From contig VBCL01000079.1 in NCBI GenBank assembly GCA_005888865.1, positions 553 through 7,870 of the forward strand: DNA of 7,318 nt. The letters run 5' to 3'. Each line of letters opens with the position of its first letter. The stretch's first letter is position 1. A program made the position numbers and the translations under genes. The notes beneath the pieces were generated by a model. The model did not search any database, had not been told where the DNA came from, and saw only the letters and a list, made by a program, of their open reading frames with translations. Origin of the DNA: Betaproteobacteria bacterium (lineage in GTDB: Bacteria > Pseudomonadota > Gammaproteobacteria > Burkholderiales > Casimicrobiaceae). Of this stretch, positions 1 to 5,727 are shown piece after piece.

Positions 1-621
1 CATCGGCTTGTCGGACTCCTCGCGCAGATAGAACGTCCCGAGCGGTCCTTCGAAACGCAGGATCTCCCGGCCCTTGAACTCTCTGAAGAGCGCGTCGCTG
101 AAATAGCCGCCGGGCACATGACGGATGTGCAGCTCGAGCAGCGAATCGTCTTCGGGCGCGGTCGCGATCGAGAAGCTCCGCCGCCGGCCGTCCTTGAGCA
201 GCAGATCGATGTACTGCCCGGCGAGATATTGCAGCCGGTCGTTGGCGGGCAGCTTCAGCTTCAGGATCGCGACGTCCGGTGCCGGCTTGTCGATCGACTC
301 GATCCTGCAGGGCAGCTTGCGGATCTGAATATCGCCCGCCCGCCGCACTTCGCGCACTTCGATCGTGAGCGGCACCTTCGGCTTCGCGACGCAGAACAGA
401 GCCAGTCCCTGCGCCTTCTCCGTCTCGGTCAGCGTGCCCGGCTGGTGCGCGCCGTAGTCGACCGCGCCTTCCAGGATCTTGCCCTTGCAGGTCCCGCAGG
501 CGCCATTGCGGCAACCATACGGAATCATCAGGTCGGCGCGCATCGCAGCAGCCAGCACGGTTTCGCCGTCGTCGCAGGCGAAGCTGTGATCGCTGGGTTT
601 TATGGTAATCTGGAGCGGCAT
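1..621 (-). CDS. [2Fe-2S] ferredoxin / FAD-NAD(P)H oxidoreductase, N-terminal part (CDP-6-deoxyglucoseen reductase-like)
   Basis: Partial gene: the start is inside the window and the C-terminus lies beyond base 1. Residues 1-85 are a plant-type [2Fe-2S] ferredoxin domain with cluster ligands C37, C42, C45 and C77 (C-x4-C-x2-C-x31-C, around YGCRNGACGTCKG). From about residue 100 a ferredoxin-NADP reductase-type FAD domain begins, with the flavin motif RSFS at 148-151 (the RxYS position) and GPLG at 192-195. The NAD(P)-binding domain is off the window. In this family NAD(P)H electrons pass through FAD to the iron-sulfur cluster and on to a partner enzyme. Homologues are often annotated as CDP-6-deoxy-delta-3,4-glucoseen reductase (AscD-like), but the partner cannot be told here. 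The ATG at 621 is chosen because the opening MPLQITIKPS matches the first beta strand of the fold. No clear Shine-Dalgarno sequence precedes it. It is divergent from the SDR gene at 643. Confidence 0.88.
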   Translation of the reverse strand, partial: MPLQITIKPSDHSFACDDGETVLAAAMRADLMIPYGCRNGACGTCKGKILEGAVDYGAHQPGTLTETEKAQGLALFCVAKPKVPLTIEVREVRRAGDIQIRKLPCRIESIDKPAPDVAILKLKLPANDRLQYLAGQYIDLLLKDGRRRSFSIATAPEDDSLLELHIRHVPGGYFSDALFREFKGREILRFEGPLGTFYLREESDKPM

Positions 622-630
622 CGTTGCGCG

Positions 631-635
631 CAGGG
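631..635 (+). promoter_or_regulatory. Ribosome binding site for the GTG-started SDR gene
   Basis: CAGGG lies seven nucleotides before the GTG at 643. It supports that start over any upstream codon, since the frame further left only runs antisense through the oppositely transcribed reductase. Confidence 0.5.
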
Positions 636-642
636 TGCGAGA

Positions 643-1545
643 GTGATACGCGTACTGTTGATTGGCTGCGGCGACGTCGCCCTGCGCACCGCCGAGCTGT
701 TGCGCGGCAGGGTCCGGCTGTACGGTCTCACCCGCAGGCTCGAGGACGTCGTCAGGTTGCGCCATCGGGGCATCGTGCCCATCGTCGGCGACCTCGATCG
801 CTATCACAGCCTTGATCGCCTGCGCGCGGCGCCGTTTGCGGTTCTGCATTTCGCACCGCCCCCCGGCGAGGGTCGCGAAGATCCGCGCACCGCGCGACTC
901 ATCGCGGCGCTGACAAAAGCGCGGATTATACCCCAGCGTTTCGTCTACATCAGTACCAGCGGGGTCTATGGCGACTGTGCAGGCGCGCACGTGACCGAAG
1001 CGCGGCCGCGCCGCGGGCGGACGGCGCGCGCGCGCCGCCGCATCGCCGCCGAGGATCTCTTGCGGCTTTGGGCGAAGCGCTATGGCATCAAGCTCTCGAT
1101 CCTGCGCGTGCCCGGTATTTACGCCGAGACGCGCCTTCCCCTCGACCGCTTGAAGCAGGGCACGCCCGTGCTTCGAGCGGAGGACGACGTGTTCACCAAT
1201 CACATCCATGCCGACGATCTGGCGCGCGCGACGATCGCGGCGGCATTCCGGGGCAAGCCGAATCGTGCCTACAATATCTCCGACGACGCCGAGCTGCCCA
1301 TGGGAATGTGGTTCGACGCCGTCGCCGACGCGTTCGGCCTTGCGCGTCCGCCGCGCGTGTCGTGGGAGGAAGCCGAGACGCGCATCGCGCCGCTGCTGCT
1401 GTCGTTCATGAGCGAATCGCGGCGTCTGTCGAACGCGCGCATGAAGCGCGAGTTGCGCGTGCGGCTTCGCTACCCGACACCTGCCACGCTTCTCGCCGAA
1501 GTCGCGCCGCGCGAGCTCAAGAAGCAGATCCAGCTGCCGCTGTGA
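643..1545 (+). CDS. Atypical SDR / NAD-dependent epimerase-dehydratase family protein (YeeZ-like)
   Basis: A 300-residue protein of the extended/atypical short-chain dehydrogenase superfamily. The N-terminal strand VIRVLLIGCGDVA (residues 1-13) is a Rossmann dinucleotide loop. STSGVYGD (104-111) matches the strand-5 motif of NAD-epimerases. The region around HIHADDLARA (188-197) and NISDD (211-215) matches the C-terminal half of the fold. The usual YxxxK pair is absent: where it should align, before the AAE at 135-137, the chain is Arg-rich (RTARARRRIAAE), giving R129 and R133 for Tyr and Lys. This fits atypical YeeZ-like SDRs rather than an active epimerase. The GTG at 643 is chosen because it opens the first beta strand and has CAGGG at 631-635 seven nt upstream. 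The frame stays open upstream only as a shadow of the minus-strand reductase. Its stop overlaps the ubiA start, so the two are probably co-translated. Substrate and role are unknown. Confidence 0.85.
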   Translation: MIRVLLIGCGDVALRTAELLRGRVRLYGLTRRLEDVVRLRHRGIVPIVGDLDRYHSLDRLRAAPFAVLHFAPPPGEGREDPRTARLIAALTKARIIPQRFVYISTSGVYGDCAGAHVTEARPRRGRTARARRRIAAEDLLRLWAKRYGIKLSILRVPGIYAETRLPLDRLKQGTPVLRAEDDVFTNHIHADDLARATIAAAFRGKPNRAYNISDDAELPMGMWFDAVADAFGLARPPRVSWEEAETRIAPLLLSFMSESRRLSNARMKRELRVRLRYPTPATLLAEVAPRELKKQIQLPL

Positions 1546-2474
1546 ACGATCAGGCCGCCACGCCGCCGCAGACGCGCTGGGCGAAAATCGCCGCGCGCCT
1601 CGACGCCTACGAACGGTTGATCCGCCTCGACAAGCCGATCGGCACGCTGCTCCTCCTCTGGCCCACGCTGACCGCGCTGTGGGTCGCGACCTCGGGCGCG
1701 CCGTCCTGGGTCATCATCGGGATCTTCACGCTCGGCACGCTGCTCATGCGCTCGGCGGGCTGCGCCATGAACGACTACGCCGATCGCAACTTCGATGCCT
1801 ACGTCGAGCGAACCCGGAGCCGACCGCTGGCCCGGCACGAGATCGAGCCTTGGGAAGCCCTCGCGCTCGCTGCCGCGCTTGCGCTGTGCGCGTTTCTTCT
1901 GATCGTGCGCTTCAATCGATTCACGATTCTGCTCTCGATTCCGGGGCTCCTGATCGCGATCGTGTACCCGTTCTTCAAGCGTTTTTTCGCGCTGCCTCAG
2001 GCATTCCTCGGAGTCGCCTTCTCTTTCGGCATCCCGATGGCCTTCGCGGCGGTCTACGGAACAGTGCCGGCGGCGGGCTGGTGGCTGTTCGCCGCGAATT
2101 TCTTCTGGGTCGTCGCCTACGACACCGAGTACGCGATGGTCGATCGCGACGACGATGTGAAGCTGGGCTTGAGGACCTCGGCGATTGCGCTGGGACGTTT
2201 CGATGTCCTCGCGGTCATGCTCTGCTACGCAGTCTACCTCGGGCTGTTGATGTGGATCGGCCGGACGCAGGGCCTGGGTCCGTTCTTCTACGCCGGACTG
2301 CTGGTCGCGTCGCTGCTCGCACTGCGGCATTTCTGGCTGATCCGCGCGCGGGAGCGTGCGGGGTGCTTCCGCGCATTCCTCGGCAACCACTGGCTGGGGC
2401 TCGCGATCTTCGCCGGAACGGTCGCGGATTACTTCTTTCGCGCACAGCCGTGGCCGCGTTGGCTCGCCTCTTAG
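1542..2474 (+). CDS. ubiA: 4-hydroxybenzoate polyprenyltransferase UbiA
   Basis: A 310-residue integral membrane prenyltransferase, the normal length for bacterial UbiA. It attaches the polyprenyl chain to C3 of 4-hydroxybenzoate in the inner membrane, an early step of ubiquinone synthesis. Both Asp-rich Mg-diphosphate sites are intact: NDYADRNFD at 77-85 and DTEYAMVDRDDD at 194-205. The RLDKPIGTLLLLWPTL stretch (28-43) is the typical UbiA first helix, and several more hydrophobic helices follow up to WLGLAIFAGTVADYFF near the C-terminus. The GTG at 1542 is inferred because it overlaps the SDR stop as GTGA (translational coupling) and gives an N-terminus of normal family length. There is no strong Shine-Dalgarno sequence. 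An SDR gene follows after 8 nt, so it lies mid-operon. A family member acting on another aromatic acceptor cannot be fully excluded, but the motifs and ubiD nearby favour ubiquinone. Confidence 0.96.
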   Translation: MNDQAATPPQTRWAKIAARLDAYERLIRLDKPIGTLLLLWPTLTALWVATSGAPSWVIIGIFTLGTLLMRSAGCAMNDYADRNFDAYVERTRSRPLARHEIEPWEALALAAALALCAFLLIVRFNRFTILLSIPGLLIAIVYPFFKRFFALPQAFLGVAFSFGIPMAFAAVYGTVPAAGWWLFAANFFWVVAYDTEYAMVDRDDDVKLGLRTSAIALGRFDVLAVMLCYAVYLGLLMWIGRTQGLGPFFYAGLLVASLLALRHFWLIRARERAGCFRAFLGNHWLGLAIFAGTVADYFFRAQPWPRWLAS

Positions 2475-2477
2475 GGA
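2473..2477 (+). promoter_or_regulatory. Ribosome binding site of the second SDR gene, overlapping the ubiA stop
   Basis: AGGGA begins inside the TAG stop codon of ubiA (2472-2474) and sits five nucleotides before the ATG at 2483. Termination and re-initiation are therefore adjacent, which supports operon coupling and fixes the start. Confidence 0.6.
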
Positions 2478-2482
2478 ACCCC

Positions 2483-3271
2483 ATGATCGATCTGCAGCTG
2501 AGTGGAAAAGTCGCCGTGGTCACCGGAGGGAGCAAGGGCATCGGCTGGGCTTGCGCTGAAGCGCTGGCGCGCGAGGGGGCGAAAGTCGTGCTGGTGTCAC
2601 GCAGCCTGGCCAACCTCGAAGCGGCTTGCGCCCGCTGGCCACGGGGCGCTGCGGCGCCGCAGGTGATTGCCGCCGACCTGATCCGGCCTAAAGACGCCGA
2701 GCGTATGGCAGCCGCAGCCGAGGCCGGCGCGGGGCCAATCGACATCCTCGTGAACTCCGCCGGTGCCGCGCTCCGCTATGCGCCGGCCGATCTCGACGCC
2801 GCGGCATGGCACGATGCGATGGACGCGAAATTCTTCACCTATATTCACGCCATCGACGCGGTTCTCGGACGCATGGTTCCGAGGGGACGCGGTGCGATCG
2901 TCAATATCATCGGCATGGGCGGCAAGATCGCGAGCCCAGTGCATCTGCCGGGAGGCGCCGCGAACGCCGCATTGATGCTGGTCACCGCGGGTCTCGCCAC
3001 GGCTCTTGGACCGAAAGGCATCCGCGTCAACGCGATCAATCCAGGAGCGACGCTCACCGGCCGGGTGCAGGAAGGCTTGCGCGCCGAGTCGAAGATGACC
3101 GGGCTGTCGGAAGCCGAGGTGCTTGCGCGGAACCGGTCCAGGATCCCGCTCGGACGCCTGGGCACGCCCGAAGAGGTCGCGCAGCTCGCTGTGTTTCTCG
3201 CCTCGGATCAGGCGAGTTACCTGACCGGCGCCATCGTGCCGATGGATGGAGGAGCGGGTTCGGTGATCTAG
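2483..3271 (+). CDS. Classical-fold SDR protein lacking the N-S-Y-K catalytic tetrad
   Basis: A 262-residue protein with the full classical SDR (FabG-like) scaffold. Cofactor motif TGGSKGIG is at 14-21. S39-R40 after strand 2 suggests NADP(H). NSAG is at 91-94 (NNAG variant). IRVNAINPG is at 180-188 and the C-terminal YLTGAIVPMDGG at 246-257. The catalytic positions are all changed: Asn to K116, Ser to G144 (in NIIGMGG), Tyr to G157 and Lys to N161 (GGAANAAL where YxASKAAL is usual). It can probably bind a dinucleotide but is unlikely to use the normal SDR proton relay. It could be a regulatory or structural pseudoenzyme, or use different chemistry. Annotation pipelines would call it an SDR oxidoreductase or 3-oxoacyl-ACP reductase; I would not assign that activity. 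It follows ubiA by 8 nt, so co-expression with UbiA is likely. The reading frame and scaffold are intact, which argues against a decaying gene. Confidence 0.93.
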   Translation: MIDLQLSGKVAVVTGGSKGIGWACAEALAREGAKVVLVSRSLANLEAACARWPRGAAAPQVIAADLIRPKDAERMAAAAEAGAGPIDILVNSAGAALRYAPADLDAAAWHDAMDAKFFTYIHAIDAVLGRMVPRGRGAIVNIIGMGGKIASPVHLPGGAANAALMLVTAGLATALGPKGIRVNAINPGATLTGRVQEGLRAESKMTGLSEAEVLARNRSRIPLGRLGTPEEVAQLAVFLASDQASYLTGAIVPMDGGAGSVI

Positions 3272-3885
3272 CGCCGAGCGGAACGCCGGCGCGCGGGACG
3301 GCGAAATGCCGCTGCGCCGATGAGGCCGAGCAGCGCCGCCGTTGCGGCAAGAGCCCACCCCGAAAGTGAGGGGATGGGTTCGGGGACGCCACCGCGCGCG
3401 GGCGCAAGTACGATGCCCGTCGTGCAATCGAAGACGAGCGTGCTTCGCGAGCTCACCGAGCCGGCAAGCGAGGGCCCCGAATAGGTCGTGATCGCAATCG
3501 AGATGGGCGTATTCGGCGGCAGACCGCCGCCGAACGCACGAATGTGAAACGTCGGATAGACGGCGTTGTACGGACCGAGGTTAGTGCCGGTCTCGTCGGT
3601 GAACTCCTCGATCAGGCCAACGCCGGGCGCGTCGACCTTGACGTCGGCCGAGGCGAACGTGTCCACATCGATGAAGGTGTTGACGTCGAACGCGCTGCCT
3701 CCACACGTTCCAGCGAGGCCTGTTTGCTGGCTCAGAAGCCTGATCGCCGGGGACTTGGTCACGACCGGCGCATGCTCGGCGACGATTGCGGATTCCGTTC
3801 CGGCGGGCGAGGCAAGCCCCGCCGTGGTCAACGACAGGGCGAAGATTCCCAGACAGGCCTTGAAAGCGGCCGCGACGATACGCAA
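3268..3885 (-). CDS. Secreted protein with IPTL/PEP-CTERM-like sorting tail
   Basis: A 205-residue exported protein of unknown function. Residues 1-25 form a signal peptide (FKACLGIFALSLTTAGLA, likely cut after A25). The central domain, about 26-165, is acidic and rich in Thr, Val and Gly, with one Cys pair (C61, C154) that could form a disulfide. The C-terminus has VPEP (167-170), then IPSLSGWAL (171-179), a hydrophobic helix to about 194 and a basic tail (RRPARRRSARR). This tripartite layout is that of exosortase-processed surface proteins. IPSLSGWAL resembles the IPTL-CTERM signal most. The TTG at 3885 is chosen because GGGAGA lies seven nt upstream and it directly precedes the signal peptide. 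An ATG start at 4023 or 4053 would add a long Arg-rich leader. No exosortase gene is visible nearby. The stop overlaps the SDR stop tail-to-tail. Being alone on its strand, it likely has its own promoter in 3886-4068. Confidence 0.8.
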   Translation of the reverse strand: MRIVAAAFKACLGIFALSLTTAGLASPAGTESAIVAEHAPVVTKSPAIRLLSQQTGLAGTCGGSAFDVNTFIDVDTFASADVKVDAPGVGLIEEFTDETGTNLGPYNAVYPTFHIRAFGGGLPPNTPISIAITTYSGPSLAGSVSSRSTLVFDCTTGIVLAPARGGVPEPIPSLSGWALAATAALLGLIGAAAFRRPARRRSARR

Positions 3886-3892
3886 GCGTTGA

Positions 3893-3898
3893 TCTCCC
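3893..3898 (-). promoter_or_regulatory. Ribosome binding site supporting the TTG start of the CTERM protein
   Basis: On the minus strand GGGAGA is followed by seven nucleotides and then TTG at 3885. This is the best Shine-Dalgarno match near the signal peptide and decides a non-ATG start. Confidence 0.55.
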
Positions 3899-4024
3899 TG
3901 GGCGATGCGGGCCCCCGGAGGGACCCGCTGGAACCAGCATAGCGGCTGACGGTGGCGACGGTCCAGCCGAGGGCGCGGATAATAACCCGTTCGAGGGTCG
4001 ATGTGGCGTCGATACGACGGCATG

Positions 4025-4042
4025 TGTCGCCGACGCCCGACA
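4025..4042. repeat. Dyad TGTCG-N8-CGACA beside an AT-rich patch
   Basis: Perfect 5-bp arms (4025-4029 and 4038-4042) are separated by eight bases and lie next to the most AT-rich stretch of the gap. It sits about 140 nt upstream of the CTERM start and 170 nt upstream of ubiD, so it could be an operator for either. Arms this short also arise by chance in GC-rich DNA. Confidence 0.3.
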
Positions 4043-4068
4043 GATTTACACATTTTCCCGCGAAAAAT

Positions 4069-4139
4069 GCCCGGAAAGCGCGTTCCGCGCGGCTTCGACC
4101 CGGTACAAGCGGGTGGGGTGGCGGAAGGCCTTTCCGGGC
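4069..4139. repeat. 71-nt nested inverted repeat (large hairpin) upstream of ubiD
   Basis: The outer arms GCCCGGAAAG (4069-4078) and CTTTCCGGGC (4130-4139) are perfect 10-bp complements. Two more pairs follow (4080-4081 with 4128-4129), then a 6-bp stem TTCCGC/GCGGAA (4083-4088 with 4121-4126), and a distal 5-bp stem ACCCG/CGGGT (4098-4102 with 4110-4114). Together this is an almost continuous 18-bp stem capped by a smaller hairpin. Read on the minus strand it is followed at once by A and five Ts (4068-4063), as in an intrinsic terminator. Read on the plus strand it could lie in an ubiD leader if transcription starts upstream of it. Alternatives are a dispersed REP-like repeat or a regulator binding site. 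Confidence 0.6.
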
Positions 4140-4211
4140 GTGAGCAGGGTGAAGCGAGCGCTTTGGTAAGATGCTTCGCCGCGCCGACGGTGTCCCGTCA
4201 CGCGTCGTCCG

Positions 4212-5720
4212 ATGAAATACGCCGATCTCCGCGACTTTCTCGTCCAGCTCGAACGCCGCGGCGAGCTCAAGCGCATTGGCGTCGAGGTCGATCCGCGCCT
4301 CGAGATGACCGAGATCTGCGATCGCGTGCTCAAAGCCGCCGGGCCCGCGTTGCTGTTCGAGAGACCGAAAGGTTTTGACGGAGCGCACGGCCGCCCGCGC
4401 ATTCCCGTGCTCGGCAATCTGTTCGGCACGCCGCTGCGCGTCGCACTCGCGATGGGTGAAGAGTCAGTCGACGCGCTGCGCGAGGTCGGCAAGCTTCTCG
4501 CGTTTCTCAAGGAGCCCGAGCCACCGAAGGGGTTGAAGGACGCGTGGCAGAACACGCGGCCGGTGTTCATGCAGGTGATGCATATGGCGCCCAAGGAGCG
4601 CTCGTCGGCGCCGTGCCAGGAGATCGTGTGGGAGGGCTCCGAGGTCGATCTCGCGCGCCTGCCGGTGCAAACATGCTGGCCGGACGACGTCGCGCCGCTC
4701 ATCACCTGGGGACTCACCGTGACGCGCGGGCCGAACAAGACCCGGCAGAACCTCGGCATCTATCGGCAGCAGGTGATCGCGCCCAACAAGGTCATCATGC
4801 GCTGGCTGCCGCATCGCGGGGGAGCGCTCGACTTCCGCGATCACGCGCTTGCGAGCCCGGGCACGCCGTTTCCGGTCGCGGTCGCTCTCGGCGCCGATCC
4901 CGCGACGATCCTCGGCGCGGTGACCCCGGTGCCGGATACGCTGTCCGAGTATCAATTCGCGGGATTGCTCCGCGGCGCGCGCACCGAAATCGTCAAGTGC
5001 ATGACGCACGCGCTGCAGGTGCCCGCCTCCGCCGAAATCGTGCTCGAAGGATTCATTCGCCCCGACGCGCAGGACCCGACCGGCTTCGAGACCGCCGCCG
5101 AGGGTCCGTTCGGTGACCATACCGGGTACTACAACGAGGTCGAGCGCTTTCCCGTGCTCACACTCGAGCGCATCACCATGCGCCGCGATCCGATCTATCA
5201 CTCGACCTACACGGGCAAGCCGCCCGACGAGCCCGCGGTGCTCGGCGTCGCGCTCAACGAAGTGTTCGTGCCGCTGCTGCAGAAGCAGTTCCCCGAGATC
5301 GTCGATTTCTACCTGCCGCCGGAGGGCTGCTCGTACCGCGTCGCCGTCGTGAGCATGAAGAAACAGTATCCCGGCCACGCCAAGCGCGTCATGTTCGGCG
5401 TGTGGAGCTTTCTGCGCCAGTTCATGTACACCAAGCTCATCGTCGTCACCGACGACGACGTGAATGTCCGCGACTGGAAGGAAGTGATCTGGGCGCTCGC
5501 CACGCGGGTCGATGCGGCGCGCGACGCGCTGATCGTCGAGAACACCCCGATCGACTATCTCGATTTCGCCTCGCCGGTCGCGGGGCTGGGCAGCAAGATG
5601 GGCATCGACGCGACCAGCAAGTGGCCGGCCGAAACGCAACGCACGTGGGGCCGGCCTATCGCCATGGACGCAGCGGTCAAGCGCCGCGTCGATGCGCTCT
5701 GGAAGGAGCTCGGGCTATAA
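4212..5720 (+). CDS. ubiD: 3-polyprenyl-4-hydroxybenzoate decarboxylase UbiD
   Basis: A 502-residue full-length UbiD. It removes the carboxylate of 3-polyprenyl-4-hydroxybenzoate, the step after UbiA in ubiquinone synthesis, using prenylated FMN supplied by UbiX. MKYADLRDFL at the start and LEMTEICDR at 30-38 are typical of the family N-terminus and fix the ATG. NLGIYRQQV (180-188) carries the cofactor-binding Arg (R185). EGPFGDHTGYY (297-307) carries the catalytic acid E297 and the partner acid D302 (positions of E277 and E282 in fungal Fdc1). HSTYTGKPPDEP (330-341) and DDDVNVRDWKEV (414-425) are also typical. The central insert and C-terminal helices are present, so it looks functional. It stands alone on its strand, with the yqjK-like gene converging only 7 nt after its stop. 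No UbiX gene is in the window. No clear Shine-Dalgarno sequence precedes the start. Related UbiD-family decarboxylases act on other acids, but length and motifs fit true UbiD. Confidence 0.97.
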   Translation: MKYADLRDFLVQLERRGELKRIGVEVDPRLEMTEICDRVLKAAGPALLFERPKGFDGAHGRPRIPVLGNLFGTPLRVALAMGEESVDALREVGKLLAFLKEPEPPKGLKDAWQNTRPVFMQVMHMAPKERSSAPCQEIVWEGSEVDLARLPVQTCWPDDVAPLITWGLTVTRGPNKTRQNLGIYRQQVIAPNKVIMRWLPHRGGALDFRDHALASPGTPFPVAVALGADPATILGAVTPVPDTLSEYQFAGLLRGARTEIVKCMTHALQVPASAEIVLEGFIRPDAQDPTGFETAAEGPFGDHTGYYNEVERFPVLTLERITMRRDPIYHSTYTGKPPDEPAVLGVALNEVFVPLLQKQFPEIVDFYLPPEGCSYRVAVVSMKKQYPGHAKRVMFGVWSFLRQFMYTKLIVVTDDDVNVRDWKEVIWALATRVDAARDALIVENTPIDYLDFASPVAGLGSKMGIDATSKWPAETQRTWGRPIAMDAAVKRRVDALWKELGL

Positions 5721-5727
5721 CCGACCT

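Larger units (their letters stand above)
3886..4211. other. 326-nt intergenic region between divergent CTERM gene and ubiD
   Basis: No convincing gene lies here; the open frames crossing it are Arg/Pro-rich shadows without family features. It must carry the promoters for the CTERM gene (minus) and ubiD (plus). Visible structure, left to right: a TATTAT hexamer on the minus strand at 3984-3979 (possible -10, no good -35); a TGTCG-N8-CGACA dyad at 4025-4042; an AT-rich patch at 4043-4056 (GATTTACACATTTT); a 71-nt nested inverted repeat at 4069-4139; and TAAGAT at 4167-4172, a possible ubiD -10 without a recognisable -35. There is no clear Shine-Dalgarno sequence before the ubiD ATG. Confidence 0.7.

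Noticed and set aside
118..642. Upstream extension of the first SDR reading frame on the plus strand
   Set aside because: This part lies wholly antisense to the [2Fe-2S] reductase, whose ferredoxin motifs are clear. The translation there is Arg/Leu-rich with no family features, and the SDR fold begins at residue 1 from the GTG at 643.
1470..2390. 306-residue minus-strand frame opposite ubiA
   Set aside because: It is extremely rich in Arg, Glu and Gln, as expected from the complement of GC-rich hydrophobic codons. It has no motif, and UbiA on the other strand is unmistakable.
2597..3427. 276-residue minus-strand frame opposite the second SDR
   Set aside because: It overlaps a complete SDR scaffold on the plus strand and also the CTERM gene in another frame; its composition is that of a shadow.
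3886..4053. N-terminal extension of the CTERM protein to the ATG at 4053
   Set aside because: It would put 56 Arg- and Pro-rich residues before a clear signal peptide. The TTG at 3885 has a good Shine-Dalgarno sequence directly at the signal peptide.
4063..4076. Simple transcription terminator for a plus-strand gene at the A-rich stretch
   Set aside because: The run of five bases is A on the plus strand (T on minus), and the hairpin lies to its right, so it can only resemble a minus-strand terminator.
3828..4759. Minus-strand frames (186 and 237 residues) across the gap and the ubiD start
   Set aside because: They overlap the ubiD 5' end, have no recognisable domain, and show shadow-like composition.
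4464..5639. 391-residue minus-strand frame opposite ubiD
   Set aside because: Its His/Arg/Asp-rich composition is typical of an antisense shadow, and UbiD family motifs run continuously on the plus strand.
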